Part shown: in pieces, positions 48,581 to 61,348 of the stretch
How positions within the stretch are numbered: position 1 is the first letter of the stretch
How the letters are laid out: the number at the start of each line of letters is the position of its first letter
Assembly (NCBI GenBank): GCA_937625935.1
Contig: OW569358.1
Location: 1 to 64,000 of the forward strand
Direction of reading: 5' to 3'
Length of the DNA stretch: 64,000 nucleotides
Source of the DNA: Tetramitus jugosus
Lineage: Eukaryota; Heterolobosea; Eutetramitea; Acrasida; Vahlkampfiidae
Translations under genes and position numbers: made by a program
The notes under the pieces: model-generated
The model's database searches: none
What the model was told of the DNA's origin: nothing
The model's input: the letters and a program-made list of their open reading frames with translations, nothing else

Positions 48581-51500
48581 ATGGCTGACCGTATTATATC
48601 TGGCGTGCTCAACAAGTACATGTCAGTATTTATCAAAAACTGGAGCAAAGATGCCTTGTCTCTCAGCTTTCTTCGTGGTGAAGGTGTATTGAACAACTTG
48701 GGTATGTTTGACTCTTGAATTCATCATCATCTCTCCATGAGAAGATAATACGCACCTGTCTGCCATATTTGTTTCAATTGATTTATTAACCAATCAATCA
48801 ATCAATTAATCAACCATAAAAAAAACACACACACACACATGTTATGATTATGCAATTGTCATATCACAGAGTTCAATGAGGAAGTTGTTCAAGAAGTCAT
48901 GTCCATTCCCTTTCTGCAAGTCAATCGTGTTCACGTGAGTCAACTTCGATGCAAGCTTCCATCACTCACTCGTTTAAACAATGATCCATTGTGTGTGATG
49001 ATGGATCATTTGACAATTGAGATTTCAGAGCCCATGAGTGCGAGGCCCATTACGACACCATTGGCCGATTTTATCAAATCAATGAGTCAATCATCATCGT
49101 CATCGAACAGTGGTGAGAGCAGCAAAAAATATGGTTTCATTGAAAAGTTGATTGATGGAATATCGGTCGAAGTGAAACGAGTAACGTTTTTAGTCAAGAC
49201 ACTGGGACCACATCCCTCTCAAATGGTTGGTCATTGGACACCACCTTGTCTAAAGATTGAATTGCTTGATTTTAAGATGGTGGCAACGAATTCAGGTTGG
49301 AACGTGGTGGATCTCAAGTATGCACTGCCAAAGTTTGATAAGAATAAGCCTGTTTTGACACTGTACAAGAAGGGAACAATGAAATCATTGAGTGTGCACT
49401 TGGTTCATCCATTGAATGTATCAACAAACAACAACAATAGCAACAACAATACTTACAACAGAAATCAACAACAACAACAACAACAACAGCAGCAACAAAT
49501 TTATCCTGATGTCACACTGGTGGAACACGTATCTGCTCTTATTAAAATTATGCACAAGAAGAAGGCAGTGGGTGGGAAACCATTGGGTGCAAGTATCGAT
49601 GTATTGATTGGTGATGTGAGCATTAGTCTGAATCAGTTCGATTTATCATATGTAATTCGGTTTTTGATGGGATTCCAGGCTGCGTCACAGAGACAGGATC
49701 TCATTGGACCACATGTAGAATTTATGAAGAAAAAGTTGAAGAGTCAAGATAGGAAATCAGAGTCCACTTCTACTGTGTCTGGTACAGGGAGAACAACGAC
49801 AGCGCTCAACAAGTTCCTTTCGAAGAAACCGAGTGAGGATGAAGTTGATTTGGATATGTTGACCGATGATACAGAAGACACGGATGCTGATTTAGTGAGT
49901 GTACAGGCGAATAATATCAGTAGTCCAGGACCGAGCGATGAGGATGATGTTCAAGTGAGAATCAACATATTTTTGAATAACGCGAAAGCAGAGTTTAAGA
50001 ATGGCCCAATCAGTTATTTGATCGAAGTGTTTGGGTTTAATTTAACTGTGATCACACCGCCACAATCAATCGACAAGTATATTGAAATGGTTGTGCCGTA
50101 TTGTCATTTCCGATACATGGATGCTGAAAACAGAGGACAAACAGTGGATGTATCTGAAAATGAGGATGCAATTATGTTGGAGAATATCATTGGTCCTAAA
50201 CTGAATCACCCTGTATATAATGAAACACCAGAGATGTTAGAGAAGGTCGCAGATCAATACACAATTGATATGGAGTTGTGGCCAGAGTTTTTGCCTGATC
50301 CGTCCATGAAGAATTCAACACGTAAGAAGCGATACGATACTCATTTCAGTAATCCATATGCACTGGGGTATAAGCACAAATTTTTCGAGGAGGGCAGAGA
50401 AATGGTTCGTTTCAAATTTATTGTCTCTCCTGCGACGAAGAATTTTGTTTTCGAGATGAGAGTGAATCCAGTGCAAGGAATTGCACATGTCAAAAAGCTT
50501 CTTTCTTTAACTGAGTATATTTTGGGTAGCTTTCCTGATATGAGTATATTACCACCAGAAGATCAGCGAATTGTTTTCCCTAGTTTCATTCCCTCGGAGT
50601 CTCGAAGACGAAGAAAGGAGAATGATAGAGAGTTGGACGATGAGGCATCGATAGACGAGTTTGAGTCTGATGATCCAAAGATATCATTTGTGATACAGGT
50701 TAAAGATCCAAGTATTTATGTTCCATCTAATACAGAAGTGGGAGATTTTAGTGGTATTTCTGAGATGTTACGGATCTCAGCCAAAGAGTTGACAATTACT
50801 TTTGATCCGAGACTACCTCGGCCTTCATGGGCAGACGAAACTGAAGACACCTTATATGTTCCAAAGTTTGACTCTACGCAAGAGATGTACATGTTCCCTT
50901 CTTGTAATGAGGATTATACATCGTTCAATCGTGCTATGTGGGAGGTGTTACCTGTTAAGCTCAAGTTTAATCTTACTCAGTTCTGCTTCGACTTGTTGCC
51001 AAGTTTTACAGCTCCCCCGCAGAAAATAATGAAACCTCTATCCATTAATTTCGATCTGGCTGTGAATGATCCAGATTTGAGTGATTTTAATCGCAAGTTA
51101 CCAATGGTTGTCATCATGACCCGAGTACCAAAGTTAGATTTTCATTTAACTCAAAATCAATGCATTTTGTTATTGGACTGGGTCAAAACATATCTAGACG
51201 ATCCACCAGAGATTAGTGCTCTGCTGTTAAAGAACACCCAGCAGTTTGCCCGAGCAAATCACCAAATCATTATGAATCAGAGAAGGCGCAGGAAAGCTGC
51301 TACGTTTAGAGAAGACAGTCGCTTCGGTGATGAATTGACAGAGATGGCAACGGATGAGGATATTAGTGATGAAATATCAATGTTGGAGAGATCTGATCGA
51401 GAACTAGCTCCTGTTTTTGTGGGAGTCAAGCTTGAAGAGTTGGCGTTATCAATCAGCTTATCCTCCAATAATGTAGCTGAGATTTTTGATCCAAATTATG

Positions 51501-54500
51501 AGAGCATGGAGGCACCTTTAACTAGTATCAACCTCGTTGGAGCAGAATTCATCCTGGAAACTCACGAAAGTTCTCGCAAGATGATAATTAAGGCTCGTGT
51601 CGAGTCCTTATTGATGCTCTCTCCTCCACCACGCAGTGAACAGTCAACTATTGATCCCTCATCTGTACTTATCGCTCATAAAACATTCAAAGGAACACCT
51701 CACGTGTTCTACAAGCACCACAAGACGGACAGTCAAGAGAAGGAATACATGGTGCTCATGAGATATGAACATCCAATGCACGTACCTCTGAACAGAAAGA
51801 CCACACCTGTGAGCAAGTTGTACAATACGAACTATCCTATGAATCCGCTTCTTATTTTCAAGCTAGATGGCGTTCATATGGGCTTAAACGCAAACAGCGT
51901 TTTCAAGATTTTGAAATTTATGGAATCGAGAGATAATATCTTTGATACATCTCCGATTGAGTTCATGACTCAAACTGTGGGAAGAACTGTGGCAGTTTTG
52001 AAGGATAGAATCACTAAAATCAGTGAGGCTGTGAAGGATAACTCAACAGCGACAACGCCTCTGACTCCTCTCAGTGGTGCTACTGATAATGTATTCAAGA
52101 CTGAAGGAACGACCGACCAAACACAAATTAATGTGGAGCATGGTGAAACAACGCAACAAGAGGTAGAGCAAGTGATTCCATCACCAAAGAGTGCTACCCC
52201 TACTACTGACTCAACAATCGTCCAGGTTGTAGACTCACCTTCGTCCACAAAGAAAAAGAAGAGAAAGAGGATCTTCAGCAGTAAGACAGGACGGCCAGTC
52301 TATCCTATTTTATGGGAGGTGGATGTAACGAATGTTGAGATTTTTGTTGTGGAAGACAAAGTTGAGGAACATGAGCGTGAGCAATCAAATGCACTGGGTA
52401 TTGAAGTTGAGACAATGAAGGTAAAGCACGAACCAAGAAGGAGAGAAGGAACACATTATGAGTTTAATTCTCATACGTACTCTGCATTCCAATTGCTTGC
52501 CCCTACAATCAAAGAAACTCCTCCATGCTATCACACAAAAGAATTCGACTTTGCTATGGGGGCGAGTGCAAGCGGTGCTATATTCTCATCACTTGTGTTT
52601 ACCAAAGATGATAATACTTTACGTCGGACAGAATTGAGTGATGCTGTCTCCTTAGAATTAGAGTTAAAGAGTGATTACAATATGCCTTTGAATCAAAGGG
52701 ATATTATGCTTCAGTTGTCTAAACATGATCCTAGCACACCAGCGCCATTTAGCTGGAATATCAGTCTAACGCCGCAATTATTGAGTGCTATTACTGCTTT
52801 GATCAAAGGACAAATTGAAGAGGTGAAGCAATTTGCGTTCTTGCTTCGATTTATTCGATCACCAGCAGCTGACTTGGCTCAAAACTTTAATCGCCTTCAA
52901 TCAGAGATCAATCGAACACAGAGAGCTATCACAAGAGCTATATTCTCTCAGGACGCTCTTGGTGATGCAGTGCGGAAATTACAAGTGGATATTGCCGAAA
53001 AGGAGGAGGCACTACAGACTGCCATACAAGACAAACTCCGTTTAACTACCATGCTGGCCGAATCTATGTCCGCTCAGTATTCACGTAGTCCTCAACAAGC
53101 AGTTAGATCAGTGCAAGCTCCATCATCCCCTCAGATACAATCAGCCGCAACCACACAACCCCAGCCAACCCAACCATCTCAGGCAAAAGAACCTAAAGCA
53201 ATGATTCTGATGGAGGGTAGCTGCTCTTTACTCTTGAGTGAGAGCCAAACATGGCGGAAGGTCTTTGGTATTTTGATGGGCACCCAGCTCATCTTTTTGA
53301 CTCAGAGAATTGCTTTGAATGAGATTCGAGATCCCGTTGCTCGTAAGAAGTATACATACTCTACGCTCTGGCTTAATGAGAATTCAGAATCATTTAAAAC
53401 ATATGCTCCCGTGAATGAGAGAGAGCCGAAGAAAGTGTTATATGTTTCCAACTCCGATGTTGAGGCTCTGTACATCAATACTGAAAATGAGCAAGCAATG
53501 GCTGATTGGACTCGAGTTATTGAAAGAACAATAGAAGCCAAGAAGGAGGAGAAGCAAGAAGCTGATCGTCTCGAAAAGGAGAGATTGGAGCAAGAGCAGA
53601 GAGAGGAACAAGAGCGCATTGAGAAAGAAGAACGAGAGAGAATAGAGCAAGAGAAACAGAAGCAAGAGGAGCAGGAGAGAATGGACAAAGAGAGAGAATA
53701 TGACGTGTCTCGTGGTGTAGCCAGTATTGCCATACAAACTGATTTCCACGATGAGGAGGAACAGATGAATCAAGATCAAAAAACACTGAGACAAATTGAA
53801 GAGCTGCTTGTACAATTTACCATCATGAGGGAGTCCATGCAGGGAGCTAAGAAGGAGCATGATCTACTGCAAGAAAAGATGACCGAACTGACCGAATATG
53901 TGAAGCAAGTGAAACAGGAAGAAGGTTCCCGACTTGAGAATATCCAAAATAAGATCAAACATGAGGCTGAACGATCACGGCAAGAAGAAGCCATCAGACA
54001 TGAGAATGCAGAATTGAAACAGCAGCTCATGCGGAAGGGCCAAAAAGTTCTGGAGTTGGAGAGAGATCTGGACAAGGAGAAGAAAACCGTGTTACGTGTC
54101 AAGGAGGAGCACCAGATGCTAGCTGAGAATATGAGATTACACTTTGTGGTAATTGAAGATCAGTTGAACAGAGTTACTGGGGAAAAGAATATTCTAAAGC
54201 GAGAACTGGAGGCGTATGAGACTCAACGACCACCAACCCGAAGACTCTCTATCAGAGACAGAACTCCTCACCAGAGAATACCATCGGACGAAGACGTTAA
54301 TAGTGAGTTGAAGGTGATCATACAAGACTTGTATCAGCAACTAGCTGCAAAAGATGATGAGATTAAGATGTTACGCATGAAGAATGTCGAGCTTAATTCC
54401 AGAGGAGGATCATCCACAATCGTCGAAAGTAGCTACGCTAGTGTTAGCTTTGCAGAATCTGTTGTTACACAGAACAGACCGCCCTCTGCAAAACATGTAC

Positions 54501-54610
54501 CACTACCACCTATTCCTGTGAGGAAACCACTCCCTCCTCCCCCAAGCTTCAATTCTCAACAACCCAAAGACCCCTCAGCTGAGGAGCAAGTCGATCCGAT
54601 AACTCAATGA
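48581..54610 (+). CDS. Bridge-like lipid transfer protein (BLTP3/UHRF1BP1-like, VPS13 superfamily) with PH domain
   Basis: Exons 48581-48701 and 48870-54610 join in phase across a 168-nt intron (donor GTATGT, acceptor CACAG), giving 1953 residues. The first exon encodes the start of the chorein domain (MADRIISGVLNKYMSVFIKN), continued by NEEVVQ and PFLQVNRVHVSQL in exon 2. This N-terminus closely resembles UHRF1BP1/BLTP3 and VPS13 proteins, whose repeated beta-groove domains carry lipids between organelle membranes. Long beta-rich segments follow to about 1430. A PH domain (about 1484-1600, MILMEGSCSLLLSESQTWRK onward) and a Glu/Lys/Gln-rich coiled coil (about 1600-1880) come next, then a Pro-rich tail (PLPPIPVRKPLPPPP). 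The added PH domain probably targets a phosphoinositide membrane. Its TGA stop overlaps an ATG of the following frame. Confidence 0.85.
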
Positions 54611-54714
54611 TAAATTATTATACATGCCAGTCTTCTCCCGCCAAAATTTTCCGTACAGAAAAACTCAGCTTAACTCTGAGCGAGATCACAGAAATCACCA
54701 AAACCATCATCAAG

Positions 54715-57700
54715 ATGAGAAAAGCACTTGCTCCATCCACTTCGACAACAAACAAAGTTCTCTCCAAGAAGAAGAAGCCGGCTGACATTGAAAAAATCAT
54801 TGGAAACACTGTCACTCACCATTCATGCGCAGCTGTGAGTCCAAATGGTGAAGAGGTTGCTTACTGTGCGGGTTGCACCGTTGTGATCTACTCCCCAAAG
54901 AAGAACAAACAGCTCAGATTCCTCCAAAATCCCTCTGAGAACAAACCATTGACCTCTGTGTGCTTTAGCTCTGATGGAAAGAGAGTTGCTGCGGGTGAGT
55001 CTGGTTATCAACCATCTGTGCTTGTTTGGGATGCATGTACGGGAAGACTGATTTGTGATCTGAAGGAAGATCGACACAAGTTTGGTGTTCGATTCGTAGT
55101 GTTCTCACCCGATAGTAAATATTTGGTGTCGGTGGGTAATGAGCACGATGGAACGATTAAAATTTGGGCCAATAAGGCAAAGAGCTTTGAACTCGTTTGT
55201 TCAAAGACAAACCCTCGAAAGGTGAGTTACTATGTCTCAAATTGATGGTTGTTTTTTTTGAGATGACCGATCAACTAACTTCAACTTATAGACAAATGCA
55301 ATTGCTTTTGCTGCAGATGGATCATACTTTGTAACTGCTGGAGCAAAGCACGTCATCTATTGGACATTTAGGAGCACGACATTTGGTTCCAAAACAGAAG
55401 TAATGGCAACAAAGGCGAATCTTAATACTTTTAGTGAATCGACTATTGTTGCAGTGGCATGTGCCAAACAAACGAAGTACGTTGTCGATTACGTTTTCTT
55501 CGTTACCTCAGAACTAACAAAGTTACCTCAATGTTATTAAATGTTATTAGAGATGGACTGTATTGTTTGACTACAGAAGGAGTATTATGTCTCATTGATT
55601 CCAAGAAGGCGGTTGATAAGTGGGTAGAGTTGAAAGTTCTTTCTGGCTTCTCCATTAGTGTAGTTGAAAATTATGTTTGTTGTGGTTGCGCAACTGGATT
55701 CATCAGATTGTTCGAGACTAAAACTCTAAAGTACAAAGGAACTTTGCCCAAACCACCACCCGTTGGAACTCACATTACTTCTTCGAACTGGGTTGGAAAC
55801 AAACCTGTTGGTCAATTGCCGATTCCAGGTACCATTTCAGTTGATTTACGAGCCAATCATCTGACAGCTTTTTATGAAGATCGAACGATGATAGTTTGGG
55901 ACATTAGCAATTTACAACATTTTACAAAGTATAGATCGATGATATCACACAGTGATTCAGTTATGGATGTCGATTATTTACCTGAATGTAACACTTCATT
56001 ACCAAAAGGAACATTTGTCACTTGTTCGACAGATAATACAATTCGGTTTTGGAATATTGATGGAGAAGAACAATCGTCACTCAATATTCGAGGATCTATT
56101 GCTCAACAAAACCTTTTCTTCCGAGATCTGTTGCACATTATTAATATTCCTTATGCAAGAAACAGTGAATCTGAAACCGGTATCAAATGTGTTAGGTTTA
56201 GTCCTGATGGTGATATTATCGCATCGGGAGACTTCCAAGGTAACGTCAGGGTGTATGATGTACATTCGTTTAAAACACTTAGTGATACATCCGCACACGA
56301 TACTGTCGTAACAACCATGGACTTTACACAAGTGGGGGACAAACTATTCTTTGCAACGGGAAGTAGAGACAGACACGTGCACTTATTCCACTTGAACGAG
56401 AAAATATGTCAATGTGTCGCCACCTTTAATGAACATTCAGGAGCGGTCACATGTGTAAAATTCGCTCAGAATGATGGAGTCAGATTGTTGAGTTGTGGTA
56501 CCGACAAATCGATCAAGTTCCGCTTTGTTTCGACAGATAACATTGGAGATGTTGAGTTGTATGACAATAAGGCAGTTCCTTATGGAACAGTTTTTGATAT
56601 GGATATTGATACGACTCAAAAATACGCTGTAACAACTGGGCAAGATAAACGCTTAAATATATGGGATTTGAAAAAGAAGTCCTCAGTTCGAAGTTACAAA
56701 ACCGAGGTGGAGGCGGATGTGATCAAAGTTAAAATTGATCCCTCTGGAGTGTTCGCTGCTGGTAGTTTCACTGACAAAACGATTCGATTGTATGACTTCT
56801 TTAACGGATCGTTTGTCAAAAAGTTTAAGGGGCATTCAGAAGTGGTTACAGGAATAACATTCTCACATGATGGACGACGACTTATTACTGTCTCTGGAGA
56901 CGGTTGCATCTTTGTTTGGAGGCTTCCAACAGCAATTGTGAGCAGCATCCAAGAAAGGCTCGCTGAACTGCAACACCAACGCCTATCTCCACCTGTAACA
57001 TCTCCTAAGAAGGTTGAAAATGTGACACCCGTGTTCGAGCAATCCCCTGCCCCGCCTCTTAACCGACCAGGTATTCCTGACGATCAAATTGATTCTCTTC
57101 GAAGCATGGCGCTAAGAAACAGTCAAGATCAAGAGCCCAACGAGACCTTGGAAAATCCGATTGAGATTAATCTCGTTCCTTCTCTTCCATCTTGGGCGAA
57201 AGCAGTTCGAGAGAATACGGAAGAGGATGGATCAATCACAGAGAGAAAGAAGAAGAACGCATGGATGGAGCGTCAAGTCGCTCAATTCCAACTACCTCAA
57301 CACAATACAACCATTATTGATCAGACTAATCTAGCTGTACCGAAATTAGATGAAAGAATTGAGACTGGCCGAGATAACAGTCCTTCAGAAAGACAACAAT
57401 ACTCGAATCAATTCAATTCACAGTATGAAGATGAAGATGATGTCGTTTATACATCTGATAGCGAAATGGAAGACAATGGTGCTGAAGAAGAAGCAGACAA
57501 GAATGTTTTAGTCTATGAGACGAGCAATAATGATGAAGAAGACTTCTTAATCAAATCATTGGAAACCCCACCTCCACAAACCGATGGTTCTGATGAGGAA
57601 AAGGCTGTTGAGTCAGAACCTGAAGAAACAAGGGTTTCGAACGATGTCGAAGAGACAGAATCCAAACAATCAGAATTCGTATCCAAGCATTACAGCAACC

Positions 57701-58713
57701 TGGATAAACCTGTTGCCATTTCAGATATGAGAAGAAGCGTTACGTACCAATTTATTCTGAAGAAGAGTCAGAATGAAGACACTGTTGCAGAAGAGCAAGA
57801 TTTGCGTGATGTAATCAATGCTCTCCCACCATCGCGATTAGAATTTTCGTCTAATTCCCAACCAATGCCACCTCCAGAACCAAATAGCCGAAGCTCTATA
57901 TTCGATAATCTCAATCTTATAAGGCAACATGCCAACAAAAAGAAGCACAACACTCCAAATTTCAAAAAGGACATTGATCAATATTTGAACTATCACAAGG
58001 AAGCATTGACAAAGTATGATGAAGAGAAAAAACTAAAAGAAGATTCTCCTGATGGGGAGCAACCAGAAGAATCACAATCCGAAGAACTATCAGTGGAGGA
58101 CACTGCCGATGAGCAAGAAGAAAATCTGAACGCAGTAGACAATGATGCGGTTGTTGAAGAAAAGGTAGAAATTTCGGTCAATGGCCGGATTCCACAAATT
58201 CTAGTTACAGACATCATTGCTCCTACAACTGTCAAAGATCTGATGATGGATACTAAGCTTCCGACTCCTGAAAGCTCAGAGTCCGTGATCATATCGAAAC
58301 CAATTCAGGTGTCCCAGTCAATCAATCTGTGCAAGAATAAGATTGAGACTCTATCTCGAGTATTCTCAGAGACCATGCAATCTATAGATGATATAGCAAA
58401 GAGAATAGGGGAAACTGAAGTGACAGAAGAAGAAGAGGTGGAACAGGTGACTGGCTTAATTAATGAAGTTCAACACATGCTGGACTCGATGAAGGAAAAT
58501 CTCTCAAACAAAATTCAGTCGACGAATATTTCCACAGCTCTCTCGGGAAGACTCTCATTATCACAGACTTCTTCTACTCGAAATGTTGCTGCATCACAAA
58601 GTTTAAACTTGAGTTCTTTGGATGCCCCTGAAGTTGCTGATGTCCTGGAGAAGTATAGTTCGATGATGGTGGAACTATTCATGAAGAAGTTGTCTGATAA
58701 AACAAAGGAATAA
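54715..58713 (+). CDS. WD40 protein of the WDR62/MAPKBP1 type, two introns
   Basis: Exons 54715-55221, 55292-55476 and 55551-58713 join in phase across introns of 70 and 74 nt (donors GTGAGT and GTACGT), giving 1284 residues. I prefer ATG 54715 (MRKALAPS); an in-frame ATG at 54607 overlaps the stop of the preceding gene. Residues about 30-690 form two WD40 propellers, with GH/WD-like repeats such as FSSDGKRVAAGESGYQPSVLVWD and GIKCVRFSPDGDIIASGDFQG. The C-terminal 590 residues are acidic and disordered, ending in a coiled coil and a helix (VADVLEKYSSMMVELFMKKL) that could serve for dimerisation as in WDR62 and MAPKBP1. These relatives act at spindle poles and as JNK scaffolds. The stop TAA is embedded in AATAAA (58709-58714). 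Confidence 0.75.
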
Positions 58714-58714
58714 A
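58709..58714 (+). terminator. AATAAA overlapping the WD40-protein stop codon
   Basis: GAA-TAA-A forms AATAAA at the end of the WDR62/MAPKBP1-like gene. Confidence 0.55.
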
Positions 58715-59489
58715 TGAGATTTAATCTTCTCTTCAAGGAGTCGAAGTATTATGCTTCATTGAACAATCCAACCGTACTTCAGAAGAACATGGTCGAAAAG
58801 CAAAATGAATTGTATCAGAATGAGCTGAGTGAGATTATAATCAACATGGTTTTGTGTTTTGGTTTAGTTTTTTCAGAAGACTGTCGTGAATTTTGATCAT
58901 CATTAAGAAATGGTCGATCACGTTCTTGTGAAATCGCGAGAATTCACTTGTGGTGGCCAACCCATGTGGGATTAGAAAAAATCAGGGCAAGCACGAAAAC
59001 CTTGAAACAATTTAAATACGGACCCAAAATGATAATTTTGCTGGAAAATTTCGGAGGATGTTTGAAGAAATTAAAGCAACACGCCGTCGCTTCCTCGCGG
59101 ATCATTAACACACTTTGAGACTGCAAGCCCTGTCTGACACTTGTGTTAAGGCAAATACGGGAATGTGGCTTCTATCCAGCGAGCATATGATCACTACCGA
59201 AAACGGTTGATTCGGAACTTGTAGAATCCGGGTTAGCTACCTGGTTGTAGAAACATCCTTCTCTTTTGACCTTTACTTTGGCGGTTCATCACCAACATTT
59301 GTTTGTTGTGAGACTTCAACAGTCTTCCTCGCTGTTTCTCTTTCGGCGGAGTTCACACAGAATTATCGCGCTTCATTGAACCTTGCCATAAAATTTTGAA
59401 TGGTCAATTTTCAACGAAAAACGCAAAGCAGCACAGTGAAAATTGTCAAACAATATAACAACAACAACAACAACAACATCACAACAAAA
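58714..59489. other. Intergenic region
   Basis: 776 bp between two plus-strand genes. A 60-codon frame starts with the ATG directly after the WD40 stop but has no family resemblance. A second ATG at 59400 is in frame with HAS1. The last 33 bases are a CAA-rich leader. Confidence 0.5.
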
Positions 59490-61313
59490 ATGGCCAAGAA
59501 AAAGACTACATCTACGCCATCCAAGGTGGCAACAACACCTTCCACCAAACAAAAATCATCACCATCATCAACAAAGAAGCCAACACCATCAAAGCAACCA
59601 ACTGCTACAACTGCTACTACAACCACACCAAAAGCTGAAAAGATTGAAGCGACAACCACGACTACCACGACTACTACACCAACTCCAACTCCAACAACAA
59701 CAGCTCCAAAATCAACGAAAACTGAGTCATCTTCATCATCATCAACTGAAGCTTCTGCTGCTACTGGGGCAACAACTGATAATGCTGAGCTCACCTATGG
59801 CTACGACTGGAGCCCAGAAGACTTGGAAACAAAAGACGGTTGGTTAACAAACATTCCCTATCAAAAGCTAAAGGTGAATGAATTGCTCATGAAGGCGATC
59901 AATGAGATGAAATTTGATAAGATGACAGAAATTCAAGCAAAGAGTGTTCCTGCTCTGTTGGCTGGTAAGGATTTGTTGGCTCAAGCAAAGACTGGTTCAG
60001 GAAAAACCCTTGCTTTTTTAATTCCCGCCATTGAGCTCTTGTATACGGCTCAATTTAAGGCGCGAAACGGAACGGGTGTTGTGATTATTTCTCCGACTAG
60101 AGAATTGGCCATTCAAATTTATGCAGTGGCAAAAGAGCTCATGAAATACATGTCTCAAACACACACCATTGTCATTGGTGGTAACAACAAGCACTTTGAA
60201 GAGCAAAAGCTACAAAAGGGTTGCAATCTTGTTGTGGCAACTCCTGGTCGTTTGTTGGACCATTTGATGAACACAAAGGGTTTCATCTACAAGAATCTGT
60301 TGAGTCTTGTGATTGATGAGGCTGATCGTATCCTCGAAGTTGGTTTCGAAGAGGAAATGAAGGCCATTGTTCGTCTGTTGCCAAAGAACCGCCAAACCAT
60401 GCTTTTCTCCGCCACTCAGACAACCAAGGTGGCTGATATTGCGCGCGTTTCTCTCAACAGAGACCCTGTCTACGTCGGAGTTACAAGTCACCTAGAGAAG
60501 AAGGATGGTGATGCTTCAAACAACACGGCCACCAACCTACAATTGGAGCAGGGCTATGTCGTTGTGCCAGCTCAAAACAAGTTTGTCCTCCTGTTCTCAT
60601 TCCTCAAGAGAAATCTAAAGAAGAAGGTGATTGTGTTCTTTAGTAGCTGTAGCTCTGTCAAGTATCACACTCAGCTGTTGAACTATATCAACATTCCAGT
60701 GATGAGCTTGCACGGAAAGATGAAGCAAACAGCCAGAACAAACACCTTTTTCAATTTCTGTAATGCTGAACAGGGCATCTTGTTGTGCACGGATGTTGCA
60801 GCAAGAGGTCTCGATATTCCACAGGTTGATTGGATCATCCAGTACGATCCACCTGAGAATCCAAAGGAGTACATTCACAGAGTTGGTCGTACGGCTCGTG
60901 CCGGCAACAGAGGAAAGGCCTTGTTGCTGTTGTTGCCATCAGAAGACGGATTTTTAAAGTATCTGAAGAGAGATGGTGTTCCATTGAATGAGTTGGAGTA
61001 TCCACAGAGTAAGATGGCCAACATTCAGTCAAAGCTCGATGATATCATCTCAACAAACTATTATTTGCATAGATTGGCTGAGGATGCATTCAAGTCTTAT
61101 ATTCGTTCCTACGCTGCTCACTCTCTCAAGGATATTTTCACATTGAAGAATTTGGATGTAGAGGGTACCACGAAGGCGTTTGGTCTTCAGAATACGCCAT
61201 ATGTTGATTTGAACGCTTTGGAAGTCGGTGTCAGTCATCGGTTAGAGAAGAAGAGAAAGGCTGACAATAGATGGATTAAGCAATCGGCAAAGAAGTCAAA
61301 GAATGACGAATAA
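59490..61313 (+). CDS. HAS1: DEAD-box RNA helicase HAS1/DDX18
   Basis: 607 residues from ATG 59490 (context ACAAAAATGGCC, strong); an in-frame ATG at 59400 would add 30 Asn-rich residues. The N-terminal 110 residues are Thr/Pro/Lys low complexity. The helicase core follows with all motifs: [15 protein letters not shown] (Q motif), [10 protein letters not shown] (Walker A), [28 protein letters not shown], then the C-terminal domain with [18 protein letters not shown] and [10 protein letters not shown]. The ending [18 protein letters not shown] is a basic nucleolar-type tail. The HAS1-specific block [20 protein letters not shown] is present. HAS1 works in the nucleolus on early large- and small-subunit ribosome precursors. 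The stop TAA is part of AATAAA, 30 bp from the Timeless stop. Confidence 0.9.
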   Translation: MAKKKTTSTPSKVATTPSTKQKSSPSSTKKPTPSKQPTATTATTTTPKAEKIEATTTTTTTTTPTPTPTTTAPKSTKTESSSSSSTEASAATGATTDNAELTYGYDWSPEDLETKDGWLTNIPYQKLKVNELLMKAINEMKFDKMTEIQAKSVPALLAGKDLLAQAKTGSGKTLAFLIPAIELLYTAQFKARNGTGVVIISPTRELAIQIYAVAKELMKYMSQTHTIVIGGNNKHFEEQKLQKGCNLVVATPGRLLDHLMNTKGFIYKNLLSLVIDEADRILEVGFEEEMKAIVRLLPKNRQTMLFSATQTTKVADIARVSLNRDPVYVGVTSHLEKKDGDASNNTATNLQLEQGYVVVPAQNKFVLLFSFLKRNLKKKVIVFFSSCSSVKYHTQLLNYINIPVMSLHGKMKQTARTNTFFNFCNAEQGILLCTDVAARGLDIPQVDWIIQYDPPENPKEYIHRVGRTARAGNRGKALLLLLPSEDGFLKYLKRDGVPLNELEYPQSKMANIQSKLDDIISTNYYLHRLAEDAFKSYIRSYAAHSLKDIFTLKNLDVEGTTKAFGLQNTPYVDLNALEVGVSHRLEKKRKADNRWIKQSAKKSKNDE

Positions 61314-61348
61314 AGTTGCTTTCGCTTGAATTCAAGAACTTGTTTATT
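61309..61348. terminator. Shared convergent 3' end with stop-overlapping AATAAA on both strands
   Basis: AATAAA at 61309-61314 (plus) includes the HAS1 stop; AATAAA at 61343-61348 (minus) includes the Timeless stop. The coding regions are 30 bp apart. Confidence 0.65.

Noticed and set aside
53302-53860. Minus-strand Ser/Leu-rich frames opposite the bridge-protein coiled coil
   Set aside because: They are the complement of GAG/CAA-rich codons in the coiled coil, with no independent features.
58714-58896. 60-codon frame starting directly after the WD40 stop
   Set aside because: Its ATG merely follows from the TAAATG overlap; no family pattern, and it lies where a 3' UTR is expected.
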